A stretch of DNA of 12,299 nucleotides, taken from contig CAYSPS010000024.1 in the NCBI GenBank assembly GCA_964432975.1, positions 1 to 12,299 of the forward strand, written 5' to 3'. A program made the translations under genes and the position numbers. Positions 6,723-12,299 of the stretch are shown here, one piece after another (position 1 is the stretch's first letter; every line of letters starts with the position of its first letter). The stretch is from CAYSPS01 sp964432975. GTDB lineage: Bacteria; Babelota; Babeliae; Babelales; UBA12409. Below the pieces are notes generated by a model that searched no databases, was not told the origin of the DNA, and saw nothing but the letters and a program-made list of their open reading frames with translations.

Positions 6723-7298
6723 TTATTGTTTCTTCAAAGAAACTTGCTGGCAAAGCCAACGTTGCAACGCGCGCATTTTTTCAACAATATAAGAATGCCC
6801 TCCGCGTTCGGTTGGTGCATTAAACAATGCCGCCAGGCCACAGCAAGATCCTGCAAAAATTTGATAATCTGGTCGTATTTCATTTGGACCAAAAACGCCT
6901 TTAAAAACTGGGTATTGCTCATTTGGCGTCATGCGACCCATCGCATAGCCACACATACACAACCAAGAAGCTGCGCAACAATAACATAATGTGCGTTGTT
7001 CGCAACTGCCATCCCAACTCGTTGCGTACCGAGCTTGACCATTAACCTCGGCTGACGTAGATTCTGCAGGCGGCAATGTTGGCCAGGAACGCGACATGAC
7101 GAACCCTGGCATAGTAACCGACTGAAATCCGTCACGAGAAGTAATACACTCAAATCTCTCCGATCGCGCATGTCTTAAGTTTAATGGTGTTAATTTACTG
7201 CGAAAGGCTTTCTCGTCCCCAGTGAAGGGCTGCCCCATAGCTGATATATTCAACGCATAAGCAACGAACAAAAAAAGAAACATAAATTTAGCATTCAT
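6723..7298 (-). CDS. Cysteine-rich secreted protein of unknown function
   Basis: I do not recognise this 191-residue protein. It has an N-terminal signal peptide (MNAKFMFLFLFVAYALNISA; cleavage likely near residue 20). The mature part carries ten cysteines, clustered in CEQRTLCYCCAASWLCMCG (residues 99-117) and again as GSCCG (151-154), with single ones at 51 and 183. This spacing suggests disulfides or metal binding in an extracytoplasmic protein. GAGGGA in front of ATG 7298 is a good ribosome binding site. The gene begins 20 bases after the polA stop on the same strand, so it probably shares the polA transcript, an odd pairing of a secreted protein with a DNA polymerase. Its stop touches the PBP stop with no intervening base, leaving no room for a separate terminator. 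Confidence 0.7.
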   Translation of the reverse strand: MNAKFMFLFLFVAYALNISAMGQPFTGDEKAFRSKLTPLNLRHARSERFECITSRDGFQSVTMPGFVMSRSWPTLPPAESTSAEVNGQARYATSWDGSCEQRTLCYCCAASWLCMCGYAMGRMTPNEQYPVFKGVFGPNEIRPDYQIFAGSCCGLAALFNAPTERGGHSYIVEKMRALQRWLCQQVSLKKQ

Positions 7299-7318
7299 AA
7301 TTCATCCCTCTGTTAAAA

Positions 7319-10015
7319 CTATTTTGTTACCTCATGCCATGTTTTACCCGAGCGCACGGTTATCACCAATGGCACATTCCATTGAACGACAGATTCTAAT
7401 TCTTTTTTTAAAATATCTTTCACCTGAGTAAGCTGCGCTTCATGCACTGTTACCAAAATTTCGTCATGAATTTGTAAAACAAGCGAGGCTGCAAGATTTT
7501 CTTGATGCAGTTTATTAAACACATTAATCATGCCAAGCTTCATAATTTCAGCCGCCGTTCCCTGCGCCGGCGTATTAACTGCAATGCGACAAGCCGCTTC
7601 ATACAAATGTTTATTTTTTTCATAAATTCCCGGCACCATACGTCGACGACCAAGCCATGTACTGGTATAACCTGTTTGCTTTGTTTGTGCAATTGTGCGT
7701 TCCATCCATTCCTGCACACCCGGGTACTGTGCAAAATACTTATCAATATATATTTTAGCTTGCGCTGAAGAAATCCCCAAATCACGTGACAACCCAAACG
7801 GTGACTGTCCATACATGATACTAAAATTAACCCGTTTTCCAATAGCACGCTGCTCTGACGTGACCCGCGCAACATCAACATCAAATAAACGCGCAGCTGT
7901 TTGCGCATGCACATCAAGTCCCTGCACAAATGCACGCGTGAGTTGTTGATCTCCAGATAACTGCGCAAGTACCCGTAATTCTATCTGAGAGTAATCAGCA
8001 GAAATAAATTGATACTTTTCTGGTGCAAAAAATGCGGCTCTAACAGAAACATCATCTGCAACAGGAATGTTTTGTAAATTCGGCTCAGAACTTGCCAACC
8101 GTCCTGTCGCAACTACGACCTGATTAAACGACGTGTGAATGCGCTGCGTGTTCGGATTAATAGCTTCTGGCAACGCGCTGATATACGAACTTTTTAATTT
8201 ATATAATTCACGATGTCGCATGATTAAACGTGGCACAATGTGCATGCGAGATAACTCTTGCAGCACCTGCGCATCAGTTGAATAACCAGTTTTTTTCGCG
8301 CTCTTTTTTTGCGGTGGCAGCTGTAATGTTTTAAATAATAATTGTTCAAGCTGTTTAGGCGAATTTAAATTAATCGTACCCGGCATCAATCCAGCTTGTG
8401 CATGAATTTCATCTTCAAATGTGCGCAACGCACCTGAAACTTGTTCATCAAGATTCTTTAACATGCGCACATCACACAACATGCCTTCGCGCTCCATGTG
8501 CACAAGCACCTCAATCAATGGATGTTCGATGCGATAGTACATGTCTAACAATTCTTTTTCACGCAATGACTGTTCAAGCAATGACCACAACCGAAATGTT
8601 TGATGCGCGTCGGCAGCCGCATATGCAGTTGCCTGCTCTAACGGCACCTGCGCAAAGTTTTGATATCCACGTGCAGTCACAACATCGCCAAAGCTCAGCA
8701 TGCGCTCATTAAAATATTGTACCGATAAGGCTTTGAGACCAACTTTTTGCCATTCAGGTTGCACAAGCGCCGCAGCAATCATCGTGTCAAAAACCACCCC
8801 ACGCAATTCAATACCAGCAGTATATAACACATGTTGATCAAATTTTGCATTGTGTAAAATTTTTTTGTATTCCGGATCTTCTAAAAGTATTTTCACTTGG
8901 GCCAAAGCTTCGTGAGCAGGCACACATGAAGTGCTTGCATGAGCAAGCGGTAAATACCATGCATGCCCAAGTTGACAGCAAAAAGACATACCAACAAGCT
9001 TACTTTGCAATGGGTGCAGACCATCGGTTTCAGTATCGATTGCAAAAACCTTTGCCACACGCAATGCATCCAGACAAGCACTTAATTCTTGGTGATTCGT
9101 GATTGCACTAAAAGTATAACCTTTGTTCATCAGGCTCGGCGTTTGATCTATTTTTTCTTGATCACCAGAAGACGCAAGCTCTGCAAGAAGTGACGTAAAA
9201 CCCAGTTCTTGGAAAAGCGGTTTGGCGCAAACCCAGTTTTTCTGGTCAAACATGATAGATTTTTCATCAAGCTCTGTCGCCACATCACGCAACAAAAAAA
9301 GTTTATAGCTCAAATACGCATTTTCGCGCTGATTGCGTAATGCAGTTTGTGCTCGCGCTGACTTTACTTGATCAAGCTGTGCATATAAATCATCAAGTGA
9401 TGCAAACTGTTGCACAAGTTCCAATGCACCCTTTTTACCAATCCCCTGAACACCAGGAATATTATCTGAGCTATCGCCAAGCAATGCATGGTAAAACGGA
9501 ATTTTGCTCACAGCAAAGCCACGCTCTTGCTCAAAAGTTTGAGCCGTCATGAGCACATCTTTAAATGGATCAAAAATAGTAACCCCATCACCCAAAATCT
9601 GGCACAAATCTTTATCAGAAGTGACGAGCACAACATCAAAACCCTGTGTACAAAATTTTTTTGCGAGCGAATACAACACATCGTCAGCCTCAACACCCGC
9701 GTGCTCGGCTTGGGCAAGATTAATAAGATGGGCAAACTTTTTAATGTACTTTTTTTGCTCAAAAAGATCACTGGGTGGCGCTTGACGTGTTGCTTTGTAT
9801 TGAGCAAACAGCTGGTGCCGTACCGTTGGCCCTTTAGCATCCCATACAAGCACGCAAAAATGCGGATCGCATTGTTTAACAAGTTTCTTAAACATACGAC
9901 AAAAGCCATAGGCAGCCTGCACGGATTGCCCGCCAGGCGCGTGCAACGGCCGCATACTATAATAGGCGCGATACAAAAAAGACGACCCATCAATAAGAAC
10001 CAATTGTTTGTTCAT
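7319..10015 (-). CDS. polA: DNA polymerase I
   Basis: This family A polymerase acts in Okazaki-fragment maturation and repair gap filling. All three domains of the 898-residue protein appear intact. The 5' nuclease (about 1-285) has LIDGSSFLYRAYY, the DAKG motif at 59, EADD at 109-112, TSDKD at 132-136 and GDSSDNIPGVQGIGKKGA. The 3'-5' proofreading domain (about 320-485) keeps its acids: DTE (Asp327, Glu329), NAKFD (Asp393) and YAAAD (Tyr465, Asp469). The polymerase domain has motif A SADYSQIELR (Asp674), motif B RAIGKRVNF (Arg723, Lys727, Phe731) and motif C QIHDE (Asp851, Glu852). Phe in motif B predicts normal discrimination against dideoxynucleotides. The ATG at 10015 starts the canonical MNKQLVLIDGSS; no strong Shine-Dalgarno is visible. 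A cysteine-rich secreted-protein gene follows after 20 bases. Confidence 0.98.
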   Translation of the reverse strand: MNKQLVLIDGSSFLYRAYYSMRPLHAPGGQSVQAAYGFCRMFKKLVKQCDPHFCVLVWDAKGPTVRHQLFAQYKATRQAPPSDLFEQKKYIKKFAHLINLAQAEHAGVEADDVLYSLAKKFCTQGFDVVLVTSDKDLCQILGDGVTIFDPFKDVLMTAQTFEQERGFAVSKIPFYHALLGDSSDNIPGVQGIGKKGALELVQQFASLDDLYAQLDQVKSARAQTALRNQRENAYLSYKLFLLRDVATELDEKSIMFDQKNWVCAKPLFQELGFTSLLAELASSGDQEKIDQTPSLMNKGYTFSAITNHQELSACLDALRVAKVFAIDTETDGLHPLQSKLVGMSFCCQLGHAWYLPLAHASTSCVPAHEALAQVKILLEDPEYKKILHNAKFDQHVLYTAGIELRGVVFDTMIAAALVQPEWQKVGLKALSVQYFNERMLSFGDVVTARGYQNFAQVPLEQATAYAAADAHQTFRLWSLLEQSLREKELLDMYYRIEHPLIEVLVHMEREGMLCDVRMLKNLDEQVSGALRTFEDEIHAQAGLMPGTINLNSPKQLEQLLFKTLQLPPQKKSAKKTGYSTDAQVLQELSRMHIVPRLIMRHRELYKLKSSYISALPEAINPNTQRIHTSFNQVVVATGRLASSEPNLQNIPVADDVSVRAAFFAPEKYQFISADYSQIELRVLAQLSGDQQLTRAFVQGLDVHAQTAARLFDVDVARVTSEQRAIGKRVNFSIMYGQSPFGLSRDLGISSAQAKIYIDKYFAQYPGVQEWMERTIAQTKQTGYTSTWLGRRRMVPGIYEKNKHLYEAACRIAVNTPAQGTAAEIMKLGMINVFNKLHQENLAASLVLQIHDEILVTVHEAQLTQVKDILKKELESVVQWNVPLVITVRSGKTWHEVTK

Positions 10016-10042
10016 ACATCACAAAGAAATGCTTACCCAATC

Positions 10043-10111
10043 AACCAATCACGCTAATTACAAGTATATAATATTTAAGGAAAAAAACAAGCCAAAACAG
10101 CGTGATTGGTT
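10043..10111. repeat. 13-bp perfect inverted repeat bracketing the polA promoter
   Basis: AACCAATCACGCT (10043-10055) is the exact reverse complement of 10099-10111, with a 43-base spacer. The candidate polA -10 and -35 both lie in the spacer. The heptamer CCAATCA also occurs one turn-fraction upstream (10037-10043), eight bases from its copy at 10045-10051, so there are three copies in all. This looks like a regulator binding arrangement, or a large stem-loop on single strands. Confidence 0.6.
10063..10090 (-). promoter_or_regulatory. Candidate promoter for polA
   Basis: On the - strand TTGTTT (10090-10085) and TATACT (10068-10063) are separated by 16 bases. The predicted start is near 10056, giving a leader of about 40 bases to the polA ATG. 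Confidence 0.5.
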
Positions 10112-10119
10112 TCAAACAC

Positions 10120-10149
10120 TTGTTTTTGACCAATAAAAAACCATATAAT
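10120..10149 (+). promoter_or_regulatory. Candidate promoter for the small CxxC secreted protein
   Basis: A perfect -10 TATAAT (10144-10149) is preceded at 18 bases by TTGTTT (10120-10125). A better -35 match, TTGACC (10126-10131), is only 12 bases from the -10, which is too close for normal sigma70 use. The start would be near 10156. Confidence 0.5.
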
Positions 10150-10179
10150 TACAACTGTAGGGTAAAAAAGGAGAATATG

Positions 10180-10578
10180 ATGAAGAAACCCATTCTATTA
10201 TTGTCAGTTTTTGCTGTAATTTCCGCGGCAAAAGGCGATATCCCATTTAGCCTCGCGGAATTTTTTGCAGATATGCCAGCAGAACAGATTGCACGGCTCA
10301 GGTGCACATGGACATCAGCAGGCCCATCCTTAACGCCAACGGAATATTCTCCATGGGCAAAAATGAGTGGGCAACGAGCTTCAATTTTTGCACAGGCTCC
10401 CATAGGCCCTCTTGAGCCAATCGCACAGGTACAACTGACCGATGCAACCATCTGCGATTTCTGCCGACAACATATAGCGCCAGATGATCCTGCAGCCCAT
10501 GAACCCCTATCTTTCAAATTTACTGCTTGGAATGCACAACACGATACACTCTTAACCTATGAACATCGGTGCTCATAA
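10180..10578 (+). CDS. Small secreted CxxC protein of unknown function
   Basis: I do not recognise this 132-residue protein. Tandem ATGs at 10177 and 10180 follow AGGAG (10169-10173). The second is better spaced (six bases) and gives MKKPILLLSVFAVISAAKG, a typical signal peptide with likely cleavage after about residue 18-19. An upstream in-frame ATG at 10102 lies before the promoter -10 and is rejected. The mature part is rich in Pro and Ala and has ICDFCRQHI (CxxC at 92-95) plus single cysteines at 42 and 131, so a redox pair, disulfides or a metal site are possible. It is divergent from polA with its own promoter. The stop is followed by a 67-base stretch and then the second scaffold gap, so what lay directly downstream is uncertain. 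Confidence 0.7.
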   Translation: MKKPILLLSVFAVISAAKGDIPFSLAEFFADMPAEQIARLRCTWTSAGPSLTPTEYSPWAKMSGQRASIFAQAPIGPLEPIAQVQLTDATICDFCRQHIAPDDPAAHEPLSFKFTAWNAQHDTLLTYEHRCS

Positions 10579-10645
10579 TCTGTGCATCCTAGCCCATCTT
10601 CAGTTTACCAGACTCTCATATTTGGTGGTCCTCATTCTGGAGAGC

Positions 10646-10655
10646 NNNNNNNNNN
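10646..10655. other. Assembly gap (10 N) upstream of the toxin gene
   Basis: The gap is flanked by CTGGAGAGC and TTTGACGAC and lies in non-coding sequence, so its real length cannot be judged from frame. An open frame passing through it (from 10582) is only an artefact. The 67 bases before it look unlike an obvious gene or promoter. Confidence 0.9.
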
Positions 10656-10664
10656 TTTGACGAC

Positions 10665-10678
10665 TATATTAAAATATA
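10665..10678. promoter_or_regulatory. AT-rich palindrome, possible higBA operator
   Basis: TATATTAAAATATA consists of 6-bp inverted arms around AA and overlaps a -10-like TATACT (10675-10680) about 55 bases before the toxin ATG. HigA-type antitoxins usually repress their own promoter by binding such palindromes. The -35 region would fall in or next to the N gap, so this is tentative. Confidence 0.35.
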
Positions 10679-10734
10679 CTACCCTAAATGCGTGGGGTTT
10701 GCACCTTTTTTCAAACGCGAGCAGCTTATTCTTT

Positions 10735-11064
10735 ATGAAAAAATGGATTTTAGAATATTGGGTTGATGACTCAGGTAAACGCTCCGTTGAATGCTGGTTA
10801 CTTAAATTGACACGAGAACAGTTCAAAGCGGTATCCAAAGAGCTAAAGCTACTTGAAGTGTGTGGAAACGATCTAAAGCTTCCGCATAGCAGGGCGCTGG
10901 GCAACGGGCTATTTGAGTTGCGCGAACAAAGCTATGGTTATAGAGTCTATTATGGCTTTTACTTGGATCGAATAATAATTTTGCTTCATGCAGGCGACAA
11001 GAGCAAACAGAAAAATGATATCAACATTGCACGTGCTAGACTATCAAAAACCAAGGAAAACTAA
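10735..11064 (+). CDS. higB: HigB/RelE-type toxin of a type II toxin-antitoxin system (Gp49-like)
   Basis: The 109-residue protein fits the phage-derived Gp49-like/HigB family, whose members are ribosome-dependent or related mRNA endonucleases kept in check by a paired XRE antitoxin. The recognisable block is LKLPHSRALGNGLFELRE (residues 47-64), followed by GYRVYYGFYLDRIIILLHAGDKSKQK (split at 68-93), which gives the family's basic and aromatic positions (Arg63, Arg70, Tyr72, His85, Lys89, Lys91). ATG 10735 was chosen because it begins the family N-terminus MKKWILEYWVDD; the longer open frame upstream crosses the N gap. No good Shine-Dalgarno is present. The antitoxin gene follows after 12 bases, the toxin-first order usual for higBA. 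Whether it is active cannot be judged from sequence. Confidence 0.88.
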   Translation: MKKWILEYWVDDSGKRSVECWLLKLTREQFKAVSKELKLLEVCGNDLKLPHSRALGNGLFELREQSYGYRVYYGFYLDRIIILLHAGDKSKQKNDINIARARLSKTKEN

Positions 11065-11076
11065 GAGATTATCTTT

Positions 11077-11397
11077 ATGAAAACAAAAAAAATTAAAACA
11101 AAAAGCTTTCAAGCATTAATGGAAAAACGCCTTAGCAAAGCAGAAATTGCAGAAATCGAACAACAGGTAACACTCGAAGCAAAGGCTCTTAAAGCCTTAC
11201 AAAGCGATATTACGTATGCTATGGATGATTACATGAAAGAAAAAAATATCGGTTTTAACGAGCTTGTTAAACGCTTAGATGTGAGCCCGGCACATATTGC
11301 AAAGATCAAAAGGGGTGACGCCAATTTAACGCTCGCCAGTATCGCACGACTTTTTGCTATGCTCGGTCAAGAACCACATCTTGTCTTTAAAAAATAA
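11077..11397 (+). CDS. higA: XRE-family HigA-like antitoxin
   Basis: The 106-residue protein has a lysine-rich helical N-terminal half (about residues 1-45), possibly the toxin-binding part. A Cro/XRE helix-turn-helix follows (about 46-98): ITYAMDDYMKEKNIGFNELVKRLDVSPAHIAKIKRGDANLTLASIARLFAMLG, in which the recognition helix is around SPAHIAKIKRG (70-80). It should neutralise the toxin and repress the shared promoter, as is known for the family. It is co-transcribed with the toxin at a 12-base spacing. A weak AAGAG lies about 10 bases before the ATG. No terminator is evident in the 49 bases before the convergent pentapeptide-protein gene. Confidence 0.88.
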   Translation: MKTKKIKTKSFQALMEKRLSKAEIAEIEQQVTLEAKALKALQSDITYAMDDYMKEKNIGFNELVKRLDVSPAHIAKIKRGDANLTLASIARLFAMLGQEPHLVFKK

Positions 11398-11446
11398 AAA
11401 CGGTTACTCAAAACAACGAGATTGGTCAAAGCTCACATAGTCCGCA

Positions 11447-12058
11447 TTAATACTTGATGATGATATCAAGGCCAGAAAGCAATCCTAGCACTTCAGGGAA
11501 GGAAAATTGTGACTTCTTAACTTTGTTGAGGTGCGTATCAATTGCATAATTTTTAGCACCACAAAAGTTTGTCCGTTCCAGGTCACACGAATGAAACGTT
11601 GTTTCCTGAAGGTCGGTTTTGCTGAAGTTTGCTTCAGTCAAGATAGTTCTCAAAAAAGTGCATGAGGTCAACGTACTTCCCTTAAATGATGCCTTCTTAA
11701 GCGGCATGTCTGAAAAATTGCAATACTTCAACAGACATTGTTCAATTTTAATGGAGAAGAGAAAGGTGGTGTCACACTGAAAAAATGCCGTGCCAATGAT
11801 GTTACATTCACTAAAAGCCACATCGTTCAAGCGACATTTTTTTAGGTCAATTTGATTAAGAGTACAGTTTTTGAACACACAAGAAGAAAACGTAGCCTGC
11901 TGCCAGGATGCTTCCATAAACGAACACTGCTCAAATGAGCATTGAAAAAAAGTCTTTTCAGCCAAAGACGCATCGGCAAAATTAATTCCAGCGAAGTTTT
12001 TTCCCTCTGTTTCAGAATCTATGTGCGGGCTATGTGTGGTCGATGATGTTTGTGCCAT
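11447..12058 (-). CDS. Pentapeptide-repeat protein
   Basis: The 203-residue protein carries about 28 tandem pentapeptide-like units from residue 20 to about 168, with the pattern A/C-(D/N/T/S)-L/F-x-x (for example CSFEQCSFMEA, CTLNQIDLKKCRL, ANFSKTDLQETTF). Such repeats fold into a right-handed quadrilateral beta-helix. A break in the regular phase near residues 96-108 (CDTTFLFSIKIEQC) divides two coils. The C-terminal cap, NYAID...NKVKKSQFSFPEVLGLLSGLDI, is a tail I associate with a widespread bacterial subgroup of pentapeptide proteins. Qnr and MfpA relatives protect gyrase by mimicking DNA, but this one cannot be assigned that role from sequence. Eighteen cysteines sit mostly at repeat i-2 positions and so point inward. 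AAGGA six bases before the ATG is a good ribosome binding site. It neighbours the TA pair and the IS end, which suggests accessory origin. Confidence 0.88.
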   Translation of the reverse strand: MAQTSSTTHSPHIDSETEGKNFAGINFADASLAEKTFFQCSFEQCSFMEASWQQATFSSCVFKNCTLNQIDLKKCRLNDVAFSECNIIGTAFFQCDTTFLFSIKIEQCLLKYCNFSDMPLKKASFKGSTLTSCTFLRTILTEANFSKTDLQETTFHSCDLERTNFCGAKNYAIDTHLNKVKKSQFSFPEVLGLLSGLDIIIKY

Positions 12059-12244
12059 GGTTTTCCTTGCTGGAGGTTAGAAAACAGTGCTTGGTGAAGA
12101 CACTATCAGACTAGCAATAAGCCCCAAAAAGGGCAATAAGACCTCAAGATAAGCTTTTTTCTAGGAGATTGTTGAACCAAACGGGGATTTCTGGCCTATG
12201 TCTTCGCTTTTTTAGCACGATCTGTATGACATAAAATTTGACAA

Positions 12245-12299
12245 AATGTCAAAGCAATTTAGAAATGTCATAGGTTTTAGCAATATAGAAATGTCATAG
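12245..12299. mobile_element. Insertion-sequence end (right terminal inverted repeat copy)
   Basis: Exact reverse complement of bases 1-55. Reading rightward from base 12247 the element begins TGTCAAAGCAATTTAG and contains the same two 21-base motif copies. The two ends therefore point away from the gene block: the IS bodies lie outside the window on both sides, in opposite orientation. No transposase coding sequence is included. Confidence 0.7.

Noticed and set aside
10102..10179. Upstream ATG for the small CxxC protein
   Set aside because: It precedes the promoter elements and lacks a ribosome binding site; ATG 10180 has AGGAG and starts a signal peptide.
10582..10734. N-terminal extension of the toxin frame across the N gap
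   Set aside because: It depends on ten arbitrary Ns; the family N-terminus starts at ATG 10735.
12124..12140. GCCC...GGGC hairpin as a terminator
   Set aside because: Only a 4-bp stem with an A-rich loop and no U tract on either strand.
1..12299. CRISPR array, tRNA or rRNA genes
   Set aside because: No regularly spaced repeats, no tRNA T-loop motifs on either strand, and no rRNA-like sequence were seen.
1..12299. Whole window as a composite transposon
   Set aside because: Identical inverted ends would allow it, but cargo of essential single-copy genes (polA, rnpB, uppS, gpsA) makes a chromosome segment between two IS copies far more likely.

Overview
This window is a roughly 12.3 kb, moderately AT-rich bacterial chromosome segment (assembly scaffold) with two 10-N gaps, bounded at both extremes by the same 55-bp sequence in inverted orientation. 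Those ends look like the tips of a multicopy insertion sequence, so the contig probably stops where assembly could not cross two IS copies. The genes between them are mostly housekeeping: uppS, gpsA, rnpB, a class A penicillin-binding protein and polA. With them are several short secreted or membrane proteins of unknown function and, at the right end, a higBA-type toxin-antitoxin pair and a pentapeptide-repeat protein. The organism makes peptidoglycan and has a class A RNase P RNA. Many small orphan secreted proteins plus multicopy IS tips suggest a host-associated bacterium with a small genome. The overall flavour recalls Candidatus Dependentiae (TM6), but that is inference; nothing here proves the phylum.

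Layout, left to right. 1-55: IS end. 76-765 uppS and 762-1764 gpsA form a translationally coupled pair (ATGA overlap) on the + strand; uppS starts only 23 bases from the IS tip. On the - strand, rnpB (2818-2430) is followed after 16 bases by a membrane-anchored PASTA-domain protein (2413-1640), whose 3' end overlaps gpsA tail-to-tail by 125 bases. 2946-3826 holds two overlapping - strand membrane-protein genes. A divergent promoter region follows, with a perfect sigma70-type promoter (TTGACA-17-TATAAT) reading into a secreted helical protein (4046-4627). 4836-6722 encodes a bifunctional PBP1A-like enzyme whose stop codon touches the stop of a convergent cysteine-rich secreted protein (7298-6723). 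That gene lies just downstream of polA (10015-7319). The region upstream of polA carries a 13-bp inverted repeat that brackets a candidate polA promoter, and a small secreted CxxC protein is transcribed the other way (10180-10578). After the second N gap come higB-like (10735-11064) and higA-like (11077-11397) genes, then a - strand pentapeptide-repeat protein (12058-11447), and the second IS end.

Functionally, UppS (lipid carrier synthesis), the PBP (glycan polymerisation and cross-linking) and the PASTA protein (a fold that often binds muropeptide or beta-lactam-like ligands) all point to cell-wall construction. GpsA feeds phospholipid synthesis. PolA and RNase P are replication/repair and tRNA-processing functions. 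The right-hand 1.7 kb (TA pair, pentapeptide protein, IS end, scaffold gap) looks like the accessory part. I see no CRISPR array, tRNA, rRNA or multi-gene novel defence system. The less ordinary points are the RNase P RNA architecture, the gpsA/PASTA antisense overlap, the bracketed polA promoter, the IS ends, and a gpsA gap whose true length appears to be zero.
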